64,000 bases of DNA from Methanothermococcus thermolithotrophicus DSM 2095 (GCF_946463545.1 NZ_OX296583.1:1277035-1341034), one strand, 5' to 3'; counted from the first letter of the stretch, positions 19,914 to 29,302 are shown. Numbers and translations: made by a program. Notes: generated from the sequence alone by a model not told the origin.

Positions 19914-21728
19914 TTATCTAACTTCCATTTCATTTAGTGAATAAACACCTAATTCTCCGGTTTTAATGGATTCCATAGCTTTAATTGCTGCATTAGCACC
20001 TTGTAATGTGGTTATGTATGGTATATTAAGTTCAACTGCAGCTCTTCTTATGTAGTATCCATCTGATTTTGCCCTATCTCCTGAAGATGTATTTATTATT
20101 AAATTTATTTCTCCCTTCTGCATCAATTCTAAAATGCTATCCTTCATACCTTCAGATATTTTTTTAACAACCTTTGCATCTATACCATTATTTCTTATGA
20201 TTTCTGCAGTACCTTTCGTAGCAACAATTTCAAATCCTAACTCAGAGAATTTTTTAGCTATCTTAGGTATGTGCTTTTTATCCCTATCTCTTACACTTAT
20301 AAATACTGTGCCAGATGATGGGAGCTCCATGTTTGCAGATAACTGGGCTTTGTAGTATGCCTTACCAAAATCTACATCTATACCTATGGCTTCACCTGTT
20401 GACTTCATTTCAGGGCTTAATACTGGATCTACACCAGTTAATTTCTGGAATGGGAATACTGCTTCTTTAACACTCACATATTTTGGCTTTGCTAAACCTA
20501 CATAGCCTAATTCTTTGAGCTTGTGCCCCATTATAACCTTTGTAGCAATTTTCGCAAGTGGTATTCCTATAGACTTACTTACATACGGAACAGTTCTTGA
20601 AGCTCTTGGGTTTGCCTCGATAATGTAAACTTTTCCATCTTTTATGGCGTACTGTATGTTTATTAAACCAACTACTTTAATTTCTTTAGCTAATTTTGTT
20701 GTATATTCTACGATTTTATCTATTATCTCCTTAGATAGGGTCTGAGATGGAATAACACAGGCACTGTCTCCACTGTGAACTCCTGCTTCTTCTATGTGTT
20801 CCATAATGGCTCCGATGAATACATCTTCACCATCGCATACTGCATCAACATCCACTTCAATTGCATCTTCAAGGAACTTGTCAATTAAAATCGGATGTTC
20901 GGAAGATACCCTTACCGCTTCCCTCATATAGTCTTTTAATTCATCGAGGTTGTAGACAATTTCCATGGCCCTTCCACCGAGAACATAGGAAGGTCTAACT
21001 AAAACAGGATAGCCTATTTTTTCTACGATTTTTATGGCTTCTTCTTCGCTAAATGCTGTAGCTCCTTCAGCCTGTGGAATATCGAGTTTTTTCAATACTC
21101 TTGAGAACTGCTCCCTATTTTCTGCTAAATCGATTGAATGTGGTGAGGTTCCAAGTATATTTACCCCTGCATTGTGTAACTTCATAGCAAGGTTTATTGA
21201 AGTTTGACCACCGAATTGAACAATTACACCAAGTAAATCCCCGTTTTTAGATTCGATATCTATTATGTTCATAATTTCTTCAAATACCAGCGGTTCAAAG
21301 TATAATTTATCGGATGTATCGTAGTCAGTACTTACAGTTTCAGGGTTGTTGTTTACAATAATCGCTTCAATACCCATTTCCTTTAGGGCAAAAATTGCAT
21401 GAACTGTTGAATAGTCAAATTCTACTCCCTGTCCAATTCTTATAGGTCCAGAACCGATTATTATAACTTTTTTTCTGTCTGAAGGTACACTTTCATTCTG
21501 TTCATCGTAAAATAGTCTTTCATAACAGGAATAGTAATAAGGAGTCTTAGCTTCAAATTCTGCTGCACAAGTATCTACTATCTTATAAACTGGTACGATG
21601 TTAAGTTTTTTTCTGAGCTCCCTAATTTCATCTTCAGTTTTTCCCAGCAAATTGGCTAATTGAACATCTGAAAATCCAAGCATTTTGGCCTTCAAAATTA
21701 CTTCCTTTAATTTTTCATTGGCTATCAT
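19914..21728 (-). CDS. carB: carbamoyl phosphate synthase large subunit, C-terminal half
   Basis: About 604 aa. Carries the second ATP-grasp synthetase unit (IIIGSGPIRIGQGVEFDYST, NNNPETVSTDYDTSD, RPSYVLGGRAMEIVY, IEANPRASRTVPYVSKSIG) and the C-terminal MGS-like allosteric domain (GTVFISVRDRDKKHIPKIAK). It phosphorylates carbamate to carbamoyl phosphate for arginine and pyrimidines. The large subunit is encoded as two genes, as in M. jannaschii. Start ATG 21728 follows GAGGGAAATT; an in-frame TTG at 21740 overlaps that site. It is separated from the N-terminal half (same strand, upstream) by about 310 bp filled with hairpin repeats. Confidence 0.92.
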   Translation of the reverse strand: MIANEKLKEVILKAKMLGFSDVQLANLLGKTEDEIRELRKKLNIVPVYKIVDTCAAEFEAKTPYYYSCYERLFYDEQNESVPSDRKKVIIIGSGPIRIGQGVEFDYSTVHAIFALKEMGIEAIIVNNNPETVSTDYDTSDKLYFEPLVFEEIMNIIDIESKNGDLLGVIVQFGGQTSINLAMKLHNAGVNILGTSPHSIDLAENREQFSRVLKKLDIPQAEGATAFSEEEAIKIVEKIGYPVLVRPSYVLGGRAMEIVYNLDELKDYMREAVRVSSEHPILIDKFLEDAIEVDVDAVCDGEDVFIGAIMEHIEEAGVHSGDSACVIPSQTLSKEIIDKIVEYTTKLAKEIKVVGLINIQYAIKDGKVYIIEANPRASRTVPYVSKSIGIPLAKIATKVIMGHKLKELGYVGLAKPKYVSVKEAVFPFQKLTGVDPVLSPEMKSTGEAIGIDVDFGKAYYKAQLSANMELPSSGTVFISVRDRDKKHIPKIAKKFSELGFEIVATKGTAEIIRNNGIDAKVVKKISEGMKDSILELMQKGEINLIINTSSGDRAKSDGYYIRRAAVELNIPYITTLQGANAAIKAMESIKTGELGVYSLNEMEVR

Positions 21729-21804
21729 AATTTCCCTCAAATATTGTATTTAACTCAGATAATAGGAGATTAAAATATTATTTTAAATTAGTCTGATAGT
21801 ATAG

Positions 21805-22010
21805 TCGTTCTGCAATTAAACAAATTCCTTCGGAATTTGTAGCTCTTCGCTTCGCTCCGATTAAGTGATTGTTATATTGAATAGAGACTTTGCATCCCCA
21901 AATATGTCTCTTCACTTCGTGAAGAGGCATCTGGTTTGGGGATTACCGAACGAAGTGAGGTAAGCTACAAAAATCACGAAGTGATTTTTGTTCAATCCAA
22001 CACCTTTTAT
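21805..22010. repeat. hairpin-repeat cluster between the two carB genes
   Basis: Contains ACAAATT-cCTTCGg-AATTTGT followed by AGCTCTTCGCTTCGCTCCGA; a composite 50-nt hairpin at 21894-21943 with outer arms ATCCCCAAA/TTTGGGGAT and inner arms CTCTTCAC/GTGAAGAG around TTC; and ACAAAAATCA-cgaag-TGATTTTTGT in the opposite orientation to the copies near mcm. The word TCGTTCTGCAATTA before it recurs at about 33440. It separates co-oriented carB1 and carB2, so it is probably transcribed and could process or attenuate the message. Confidence 0.8.
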
Positions 22011-22038
22011 AAAGGGGTTGGAAATAAAGGGTTTGGAA

Positions 22039-23478
22039 TTAGATCAATCTAGAAAGTACTTCAAGCTCTTTTTTGGTATCAACAATGTTCTTTATCTTTT
22101 TAATAAAGAACTCATCTATTTTAGTGTATTGACAAATTTCCTCAACTGGCCATCCTTTATCAAGTGCATCCGCTATAACAAAGAGTCTTTCATCAGTAGG
22201 GTTATTTAATATATCCATTATTTCTTCGTTGGTGTAGTCTTTGTCCTTTCCATCTCCAATCAATCCAAATTTACCTACGTCTAAACTTCTAACTGCTTTT
22301 TGGAGAGCTTCTTCCAACGTTCTACCAATTGCCATAACTTCTCCAGTGGATTTCATTGAAGTTCCAAGATGTTTGTCCACTGTTTTAAACTTGTCAAATG
22401 GCCATCTTGGTATCTTAACTACAACGTAGTCCAGTGTAGGTTCAAAGCTTGCAGGAGTTTCTTTTGTAACATCGTTTCTAATTTCGTCAAGGGTCATACC
22501 AATGGCAATCTTAGCTGCAATCTTAGCAATTGGATATCCTGTGGCTTTACTTGCAAGTGCAGAGCTCCTTGAAACCCTTGGGTTTACTTCAATAACTCTG
22601 TATTCGGTCATTTCCTTGTTTACTGCAAATTGAACGTTACAGCCACCTTCTATCTTTAAATGTCTTATAATTTTCAAGGCCGCATTCCTTAACTTTTGGT
22701 GGAATTCATCACTTAGTGTTTGGGATGGGGCAACGACAATACTCTCCCCTGTGTGTACTCCCATAGGGTCTATGTTTTCCATATTACATACAACTATACA
22801 GTTGTCCTTTGAATCCCTCATAATTTCGTATTCAAACTCTTTCCATCCTAATACGCTTTCATCAATTAATACCTGATTAATAATCGAATATTTAAGACCT
22901 TTTTCTGTTATATCAATTAGTTCTTCTTCATTATGTGCTACTCCACCACCTGTTCCACCAAGTGTGAATGCAGGTCTTACTATAACTGGATATCCTAGTT
23001 CTTCCACAGCTTTAAGAGCTTCTTCAATTGAATTAACAGCATAAGATTTTGTTACTGGCTGGTCTATCTCTTCCATAGCTTTGTTGAATAATTCCCTATC
23101 TTCACATGTTTCAATTACGTCTTCCTTTGATCCCAATAATTCAATACCATACTTTTCCAAAGTTCCTCTTCTATAGAGCTCCATTGCAAGGTTTAAACCT
23201 GTCTGACCTCCCATTGTAGGTAGTATTGCATCAGGTCTTTCCTTTTCAATTATCTTTTCCACTATCTTTGGATGGAGTGGCTCGAGATATACCTTATCTG
23301 CAATGTTTGTATCTGTTTGAATAGTTGCAGGGTTTGAGTTAACTAAAATAGTGTATATTCCTTCTTCTTTTAATGATTTACAAGCCTGAGATCCTGAAAA
23401 ATCAAATTCTGCAGCCTGGCCAATTACAATTGGACCAGAACCCAAAATCATGACTTTTTTAATATCTTCTCTTTTCAA
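22039..23478 (-). CDS. carB: carbamoyl phosphate synthase large subunit, N-terminal half
   Basis: About 479 aa holding the first ATP-grasp unit (carboxyphosphate synthetase): [70 protein letters not shown] prefer a TTG start at 23478, because AGGTGGA lies just before it and it gives the usual N-terminus [12 protein letters not shown]; the ATG at 23496 has no ribosome-binding site and the site falls inside that extension. A TATA box at 23526-23537 would place the transcript start about 25-30 nt upstream of this TTG. The C-terminal half lies downstream on the same strand. Confidence 0.92.
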   Translation of the reverse strand: MKREDIKKVMILGSGPIVIGQAAEFDFSGSQACKSLKEEGIYTILVNSNPATIQTDTNIADKVYLEPLHPKIVEKIIEKERPDAILPTMGGQTGLNLAMELYRRGTLEKYGIELLGSKEDVIETCEDRELFNKAMEEIDQPVTKSYAVNSIEEALKAVEELGYPVIVRPAFTLGGTGGGVAHNEEELIDITEKGLKYSIINQVLIDESVLGWKEFEYEIMRDSKDNCIVVCNMENIDPMGVHTGESIVVAPSQTLSDEFHQKLRNAALKIIRHLKIEGGCNVQFAVNKEMTEYRVIEVNPRVSRSSALASKATGYPIAKIAAKIAIGMTLDEIRNDVTKETPASFEPTLDYVVVKIPRWPFDKFKTVDKHLGTSMKSTGEVMAIGRTLEEALQKAVRSLDVGKFGLIGDGKDKDYTNEEIMDILNNPTDERLFVIADALDKGWPVEEICQYTKIDEFFIKKIKNIVDTKKELEVLSRLI

Positions 23479-23525
23479 AATTCCACCTATGTCCATACTT
23501 TTATCTTAGTGTTGTAATTCTTAAA

Positions 23526-23537
23526 AGTATATAAAAT
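23526..23537 (-). promoter_or_regulatory. probable TATA box of carB1
   Basis: Minus-strand ATTTTATATACT, a good archaeal TATA element, preceded by an A-rich BRE-like stretch. About 25 bp downstream would be the transcript start, a few tens of bases before the TTG start codon at 23478. No other TATA match is as well placed. Confidence 0.5.
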
Positions 23538-23670
23538 TGAAATAATCATGAGTAAAAAGTAGATTGAAGTTGAGTGTTACGTTTGATATAGTGATATACT
23601 GTTATACTTTATATTAATTCCTTTATCCCAACATGAGTATAACAGAGGTTATTTTTAAATGTGTGCCTTG

Positions 23671-23703
23671 CATGTATATGTCCCTACAATATACATGTAG
23701 GGA
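23671..23703. promoter_or_regulatory. two mutually exclusive hairpins between the corrinoid operon and carB
   Basis: CATGTATAT (23671-23679) can pair with ATATACATG (23689-23697). Alternatively TCCCTACA (23681-23688) can pair with TGTAGGGA (23696-23703). The two stems share bases, so only one can form at a time. The element is in the 380-bp gap after the last gene of the corrinoid operon and about 200 bp upstream of carB1. It could be a terminator, an attenuator or an operator dyad. The rest of the gap is AT-rich with no gene seen. Confidence 0.4.
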
Positions 23704-23881
23704 AATTAAAAACGAGGTTATAACTACCATTCTATTGTATTGACATATATTTATACATCACCCATATATGAATTAAACTGATAGTTGACGATAATAATCA
23801 TGGAGCTCTGAATAACATATCAATAAAAAATACCAATAATACATTATAAAAATTAAAAATAAAAGGGTAAAAATGTGATGG

Positions 23882-25621
23882 TCAAAATCCAAGAGCCAAT
23901 ATAAACTCACTTTCAAAATTATCGTGACTACTTAATTCGATATATTTCGTATTTTTTACCAATTCATTAGCTTCATTTCTAATTTTTTTAGATAATAGGG
24001 CCATTATAGTCCCCCTTCCAGCAGCATTATCAATATGTATTATATTATCCAAATCCGGTAAAAGACCTATGGTTTTTGCATTTTCAACATCGATATGGCA
24101 TCCAAATGCTCCAGTAACATATACTTTAGAGATATCTTCTATATCAATCCCATATTCATAACAGAGAATTTTTATTCCTGCATATATTGCTCCTTTTGCA
24201 AGTTGTACTTCCCTAATATCTCCCTGTGTGAAGTAAATAGGATCTTCAATGATAAATTTATTTTCCTTTAAGTTTTCATGTTCTCCAGTAAATCTACCGG
24301 TTTTATCAATTAATCCAGATTTTAAAAATTCAGCTACAATATCTATTATTCCAGACCCGCATATTCCAATTGGAGGCGTTTTATTTCCTATGGTTTCATA
24401 GTATACGTTATTTTCATCTATTTTTACTTTACATACGGCCCCTTCTCTCGCATTTGTTCCATACTCTATGCTAACTCCCTCAAATGCAGGACCTGCTGCA
24501 CATGAACAGGTTAATAACTTTTCTTTATTCCCTAAAACAATTTCCCCATTTGTGCCGATATCTATAAGGAGACTTATATCATCTTTTTTATGCATTTCAG
24601 ATGATAAAATCGCTCCAACCGTGTCTGCCCCAACATAACCTCCTATTATCGGAAGTGTGTAAATGTATGCGTTTCTTAAGTTTAGCCCCAACTCTTTTGC
24701 AGGAAGATATAGTGAGTTTTTAAATGTTGGAACATAAGGATAAGTTGCGAGATTTTTTGGAACTATCCTGTAAAAAAAGTGTATCATGGCGGTATTTCCT
24801 ACAACACTAACTTCATAGATGTTATCCATTTTTATATTATTTTTTGAGCATAATTTTGATATGGAGTTGTTTAATTCAGTTATAAGTGTTTTTTGTAGTA
24901 GAGCTCCGTCGTTGTATGCTATTCTTGAAACAACATCTGCCCCAAATTGTCTCTGGGGGTTTAAAAAAGAGATGGTATCTAAAACAATGCCTCCACACAT
25001 ATCAACAAGATATACAACAACAGATGTTGTCCCAATATCAATTGAAAGTCCGTAAATTCCAGAAAAATCTTTTTCTACATTAACGACCTTATCATCCTTT
25101 AATACTAACGTTACTTCATCAGATAAATCCATGGAATTAAGCTTATTTATCGCATCCAATGTTAAGTTATAGGTAGATGATTCTAATACTGTTGTAGTAA
25201 TTTTATTTATGTCAATATCCGGGTTTATTGAAGACCTCGAATGAAATCCATTAGTATTTTGGAGCTCATCTTCACTTCGTTCGGTGATTGAACAAACTCT
25301 TCGAGTTTGTAGCTCATCTTCACTTCGTTCGATGATATCCTTACAAACTACACCTTGGAAATTTGGAACTTTAATTGATACATCCCCATAAACTTTTGCC
25401 ACACATGCCAGTGCATATCTATCTTCCACAATACTATCCTTATCGATATTTTCTAAACCTTTCTCCACTAAAACTTTACATTTGCTACATTTCCCAGTCC
25501 CACATGGGGCATCAATATACACTCCAGCTTTTATTGCCCCTTCGAGTATTGTGGTTCCTTCTTTAACTTTAATTGATTTTTCAGTTCCATCCTCTTTTAC
25601 GTAAGTAATGTTATACATCAT
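23882..25621 (-). CDS. reductive activator of corrinoid proteins (2Fe-2S ferredoxin + ASKHA ATPase, RACo-like)
   Basis: About 579 aa. The N-terminal plant-type 2Fe-2S domain has Cys spaced C-x4-C-x2-C-x24-C (PCGTGKCSKC, ALACVAK). The C-terminal DUF4445/ASKHA ATPase has GLSIDIGTTSVVVYLV, LLIDIGTNGEIVLG and YVTGAFGCHIDVENAKTIG. Such proteins use ATP to reduce inactive Co(II) corrinoid to Co(I). This domain order is the bacterial RACo type; methanogen RamA instead has C-terminal 4Fe-4S clusters. Between the domains lies an in-frame palindromic repeat coding ERSEDELQ twice, 16 residues apart. Start ATG 25621 follows GGAAGGTGTT and overlaps the upstream gene by 11 bp. It is the last gene of the corrinoid methyltransferase operon. 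Confidence 0.85.
   Translation of the reverse strand: MMYNITYVKEDGTEKSIKVKEGTTILEGAIKAGVYIDAPCGTGKCSKCKVLVEKGLENIDKDSIVEDRYALACVAKVYGDVSIKVPNFQGVVCKDIIERSEDELQTRRVCSITERSEDELQNTNGFHSRSSINPDIDINKITTTVLESSTYNLTLDAINKLNSMDLSDEVTLVLKDDKVVNVEKDFSGIYGLSIDIGTTSVVVYLVDMCGGIVLDTISFLNPQRQFGADVVSRIAYNDGALLQKTLITELNNSISKLCSKNNIKMDNIYEVSVVGNTAMIHFFYRIVPKNLATYPYVPTFKNSLYLPAKELGLNLRNAYIYTLPIIGGYVGADTVGAILSSEMHKKDDISLLIDIGTNGEIVLGNKEKLLTCSCAAGPAFEGVSIEYGTNAREGAVCKVKIDENNVYYETIGNKTPPIGICGSGIIDIVAEFLKSGLIDKTGRFTGEHENLKENKFIIEDPIYFTQGDIREVQLAKGAIYAGIKILCYEYGIDIEDISKVYVTGAFGCHIDVENAKTIGLLPDLDNIIHIDNAAGRGTIMALLSKKIRNEANELVKNTKYIELSSHDNFESEFILALGF
25263..25336 (-). repeat. hairpin repeat element inside the RACo-like gene, in frame
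   Basis: Two copies of AGCTCATCTTCACTTCGTTC (25263 and 25311, period 48 bp) flank the perfect inner stem ACAAACTC-ttc-GAGTTTGT. The GGTGATTGA/TAGCTCA linkers are those of the intergenic elements near mcm. The period is a multiple of three and the element carries no stop in the gene's frame, so it is translated as a 16-residue spacer repeat between the ferredoxin and ATPase domains. Confidence 0.85.
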
Positions 25622-26555
25622 AACACCTTCCATAATGCACTAACGCCTCTAAGTTTTCCTTTGGAGCTCCCACAGGTAAGCTACATCCTGTGGATAATAT
25701 GAAATCCCCACTCTTAGCTTCCATGCATTTCTTTACTTCCTCTTTTACTTTATCTACTTTTGAATAATACATCATTGAAGGATCAATATTTCCAAAAACA
25801 ATTAAGTCGTTAAATACCTCAAAGGCTTTTGAAATGTCTAAATTATCATCAAAGCTTATGATTTTTGTATCTGTTTTCTTAACATCCTCTAATATTGGGT
25901 TAATGTCCCCACACATGTGTAAGATGGGAAAATCACATGCCTTCATTACTTTTTTTATCGGTTTAAAAGCAAATTTTCCATAAAATTCTGGACTAATAAG
26001 GGATGAAGATGCCACAGCATCAACAACAAAAGGGTATGCAATCTCATTTATGTCCTCTATAACAATTTTAGATATCTCAGTAGTTTTTTTAATCAAATCC
26101 TTAGCAAATTTTTCATTTTTTATTAAGTCTATCATAAATCTGTCAATGCCTCTCAAAATTGCTGCAAGAGTAAATGGGGCACTTACGCTTACAAATACGG
26201 TATTATTTTTTGAGTTGCAGTATTCAATTGCCTTTCTGTATTCAGGAATTCTTCCGCCACCTAAATCAATCGTTAAACTATCCACATCAAAATCTTCATT
26301 TACTTTCCCATACCTCTCAGATATACAGCTCCAATTGTACAACCCCATGGCTTCCACTTCAACATATATATCTGAGGAAAGATGAATAATATCATAGCCA
26401 AAATGTTCCTTTGCCTTACAAAGTGCTTTGCCAAAAATTTCCCCATTTCTACAAAAATAGTGCTTCTTACCGCATCCATAAAGTTTTGCAATATAACACC
26501 CACCCATTGGTGCTATCAAAGTTCCCTTTTTAACTTCCTCTTCAATATCAATCAT
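25611..26555 (-). CDS. MtaA/UroD-family methyltransferase (third paralogue in operon)
   Basis: 314 aa of the uroporphyrinogen decarboxylase/MtaA superfamily, which includes zinc-dependent methylcobamide:CoM methyltransferases. The zinc ligands HxC and a later Cys are visible in PILHMCGDINPI and ILSTGCSLPVG. It lacks the usual MTPKERI-type N-terminus and instead begins IDIEEEVKKGTLIAPMGGCY, including a Cys-rich segment (CYIAKLYGCGKKHYFC) not present in the two other paralogues, possibly an extra metal site. ATG 26555 follows GGTGGATT and overlaps the upstream gene by 8 bp. Substrate unknown; the acceptor or donor is presumably the operon's corrinoid protein. Confidence 0.8.
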   Translation of the reverse strand: MIDIEEEVKKGTLIAPMGGCYIAKLYGCGKKHYFCRNGEIFGKALCKAKEHFGYDIIHLSSDIYVEVEAMGLYNWSCISERYGKVNEDFDVDSLTIDLGGGRIPEYRKAIEYCNSKNNTVFVSVSAPFTLAAILRGIDRFMIDLIKNEKFAKDLIKKTTEISKIVIEDINEIAYPFVVDAVASSSLISPEFYGKFAFKPIKKVMKACDFPILHMCGDINPILEDVKKTDTKIISFDDNLDISKAFEVFNDLIVFGNIDPSMMYYSKVDKVKEEVKKCMEAKSGDFILSTGCSLPVGAPKENLEALVHYGRCYDV

Positions 26556-27351
26556 AATCCACCCTCGAGTTAATCAATTTTATAATGTTTTTTTCGGGAG
26601 TATTGGGAAGCAACTCACAGCCTGTCGCTATTATGTGTTGTTTTCCCTTATCTTTTATGATATAATTTATTTGGGAGTCTATGCAGTCATTCAACATATC
26701 CTTAGGTTTTATATTCCCCATCAACACACAATCAAGAGCTCCTACAACATCCAAACTATCCTCAAAACTCAAAACATCTATATCCAATTTTTTCAACTGG
26801 TCAATAATTGGGGTTAATTCGCCACATATATGTAAAAATACCGGAGCCCCATAAGATTTTATAAATTTGAATATTCTTTTTAGATAGGGTATCCCAAATT
26901 CTTCATACATCTTTGGTCCAATGAATGGGGCAGTAGGGTCCCCTAAAAATGGAATTCCTTCATTTTCTATAATTATTCCAATATTTTCTTTGAGATTTTC
27001 CATATAATTGTCCATTTTTGAATGAATTTCTTCTTTTTTTAAATAAAGATTTATCATGAAGTTATCATCAATTGCAGATAGGTATGATATTGGACAGTCC
27101 AAAGCAACAGTTATATAGGTATCTTTTATTTTCCTCCCCAGTATCTTTAAAGTTTCAATTTCTAAACTTACATTTTCATGTATTAACGTGATTAAATCTG
27201 GTTTATATTTCTCATATAAATTTAAATGAAAATTAGACAGTTCTTTGTCTTTGTTCAATGAAAGATTTAAAAAATATGGGCTTATTATGGGGACGGAGGG
27301 AATATTGGCCCCTCCATCAAGAACACTATCAATTCTTTCTTTTGGCGTCAT
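26548..27351 (-). CDS. MtaA/UroD-family methyltransferase (second paralogue in operon)
   Basis: About 267 aa from ATG 27351 behind GGGTG; an in-frame TTG at 27363 overlaps that site. It begins MTPKERIDSVL like MtaA-type enzymes. Zinc ligands are in APVFLHICGELTPI and HIIATGCELLPNTPEKN. It is shorter than typical MtaA (about 340 aa): the middle part between residues 90 and 150 looks reduced. It overlaps the next gene by 8 bp, so translation is coupled. Its role is inferred from the family and operon. Confidence 0.78.
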   Translation of the reverse strand: MTPKERIDSVLDGGANIPSVPIISPYFLNLSLNKDKELSNFHLNLYEKYKPDLITLIHENVSLEIETLKILGRKIKDTYITVALDCPISYLSAIDDNFMINLYLKKEEIHSKMDNYMENLKENIGIIIENEGIPFLGDPTAPFIGPKMYEEFGIPYLKRIFKFIKSYGAPVFLHICGELTPIIDQLKKLDIDVLSFEDSLDVVGALDCVLMGNIKPKDMLNDCIDSQINYIIKDKGKQHIIATGCELLPNTPEKNIIKLINSRVDYD

Positions 27352-27428
27352 AAAAACACCCAATCCATCTTAAAAAAATATGGTTAATATATTGGTGTTG
27401 TTAAATAATGTCTTTATTCATCGGATTT

Positions 27429-28439
27429 TTACTGGATTTTTCCATAAGCTTCTGATGCTTCAACTATTGCTTTTACGTTTTCTTTCTTAGATTCTAATGG
27501 TATTTCACAACCTGATGCAAGAATAAACCCTTTTGGATTATCTGATGCGTATTCTATTGCCTTTTTACATTCATTAACAACATCTTCTTTACTTCCAAGG
27601 TATATGGTGCTTCCAGGATCTATATTTCCAATTATGCCTACTTTTTTACCTACTTTCTCTTTCATTTCTTTTAAATTGACGTTGGCATCAACACTTAAAA
27701 AATCCGCCCCGGTTTCAGCCATAAGCTCATGTATTGGGTTTGAGTCCCCACAAATATGCAATACTGCAGGTAATCCACGTTTGTGTATTTCATCTACAAT
27801 CTCTTTGCATGGATTTAATGCAAACTCCTCATAAAATTTCGGGCTTATTAATGAACCAGATGCTATTGGATCACAAATTAAAGGTATCGCTCCCCTATCC
27901 ATGCATGCATTTATAAATAATTTTGAGGTTTCTGTTGCCAGTTTTATTTCCTCTTTAACAACATCTGGATTCATTACCAAATCCATCATCATACTTTCTG
28001 CTCCGTGAACATTTCCCGTTATTGTAAATGGTCCTGGGACACACATTCCAATAAATACTTCATTTCCAATTTTTTCCACAAGATGCTCAATACATTTTAA
28101 AAATTCAGGCATTCTTCCGTCTTTTTCAGGATCTGGAATGGATATTTCATCAGGGGATATATGTTTTTTGACTACAGGGACATCGTCATCAAAAAACTCC
28201 AATTCACACCCCATAGCCTCAGCTTCTATACTCAAATCCGTTAATATTGTTACCAAATCTGGTTTAATCATATTGTATGTATATTCTATGGATTTAGCCA
28301 ATTTAGTTCCATCTCTTGCAATTTCACTTACTGTATGTCCTGCCATTCTTCCAGCAAAGTTTCCAATAAGTGGGACTGCAGGTACTCTATCAATACCACT
28401 TCCAGTAATCGCCCCTAAAAGTCTTTCTTTTGGAGTCAT
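27429..28439 (-). CDS. MtaA/MtbA/CmuA-type corrinoid methyltransferase (UroD family)
   Basis: 336 aa, full length for methylcobamide:CoM methyltransferases. MTPKERLLGAITGSGIDRVP begins the protein. Zinc ligands are His and Cys in AVLHICGDSNPI and Cys in ILASGCEIPLESKKEN. It also shows GPFTITGNVHGAE, typical of the family. ATG 28439 follows GGTGAA, 11 bp after the corrinoid protein gene. The best candidate in the operon for the step that moves methyl between corrinoid and coenzyme M, or for the substrate:corrinoid step; sequence alone does not say which. Confidence 0.85.
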   Translation of the reverse strand: MTPKERLLGAITGSGIDRVPAVPLIGNFAGRMAGHTVSEIARDGTKLAKSIEYTYNMIKPDLVTILTDLSIEAEAMGCELEFFDDDVPVVKKHISPDEISIPDPEKDGRMPEFLKCIEHLVEKIGNEVFIGMCVPGPFTITGNVHGAESMMMDLVMNPDVVKEEIKLATETSKLFINACMDRGAIPLICDPIASGSLISPKFYEEFALNPCKEIVDEIHKRGLPAVLHICGDSNPIHELMAETGADFLSVDANVNLKEMKEKVGKKVGIIGNIDPGSTIYLGSKEDVVNECKKAIEYASDNPKGFILASGCEIPLESKKENVKAIVEASEAYGKIQ

Positions 28440-28450
28440 TTTTTCACCTA

Positions 28451-29107
28451 TTATTGTTCATTATTTCGTTTTTTATAGAGCTCTTTGGCAACTTTTAACG
28501 CTTCGTTAGCGTTTTCAGTATATGCATCTGCACCTATTTCTTTTGCAAAAGCAGAAGATACCGGACCTCCACCTATCATTACTATAAATTTATCCCTAGC
28601 ACCTTTTTCTTCCAGAATATCAATAACTTTCTTCATATTGTACATCGTGGTTGTCATCATTGTGGACATCATGATTATATCTGCGTTATTTTCTATGGCA
28701 TAATCTACGAATTTTTCACACGGTACATTTCTACCCAAATCATGAACTTCAAAACCCCCCGCTTCTGTCATCATTGCCACAATATTCTTTCCTATTTCAT
28801 GAATATCTCCTTGAATTACCCCTATTACAATCTTAGCAGGAATATTGTCTTCATCTACTTTTACATGTGGTTTCAAGACATCTAGGGCTTTATTCATGGC
28901 ATTTGAGGCCATTAATACCTCTGGAACGAAGTACTCTTTTTTTTCATATTTATCCCCCACCAACTTCATACCTTCACACAATCCATCCATTATAGCCACC
29001 TGTGCAGGAATTTCGGCTTTTAATGCATCATTTGCGGCATTTAAGGCCCCATTTTCATCTAAATTTACAACAGATTCTGCAAGTTTATTTAAAATTTCGG
29101 TACTCAT
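28451..29107 (-). CDS. corrinoid (B12-binding) methyl-carrier protein, MtaC/MtbC-like
   Basis: 218 aa, the length of methyltransferase corrinoid proteins. The N-terminal helical cap domain (about residues 1-88, LKAEIPAQVAIMDGLCEGM and FVPEVLMASNAM) is followed by the Rossmann B12 domain with the D-x-H-x-x-G motif in QGDIHEIGKNIVAMM, where His is the lower cobalt ligand. The loops MSTMMTTTMYNM and VMIGGGPVSSAFAKEIGAD bind the cofactor tail. It is the first gene of a five-gene operon, with GGTGG before its ATG. Carries the methyl group between the operon's methyltransferases. Confidence 0.9.
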   Translation of the reverse strand: MSTEILNKLAESVVNLDENGALNAANDALKAEIPAQVAIMDGLCEGMKLVGDKYEKKEYFVPEVLMASNAMNKALDVLKPHVKVDEDNIPAKIVIGVIQGDIHEIGKNIVAMMTEAGGFEVHDLGRNVPCEKFVDYAIENNADIIMMSTMMTTTMYNMKKVIDILEEKGARDKFIVMIGGGPVSSAFAKEIGADAYTENANEALKVAKELYKKRNNEQ

Positions 29108-29302
29108 CCTACCACCATATTAGATTTTTTAATGAGATGTATAGTTATGTTTTTGGTTATTTGTAATTTTATTTTTTAAATAATTTTCTTTTTATGTATT
29201 CTAATAAAAATATATGGATTAGAAAATCTAATATCAAAATATGGTAACTCATATTGCAGAATAAATCTATTGTAATCAACATATTCTGTGAAAATAGACA
29301 AT

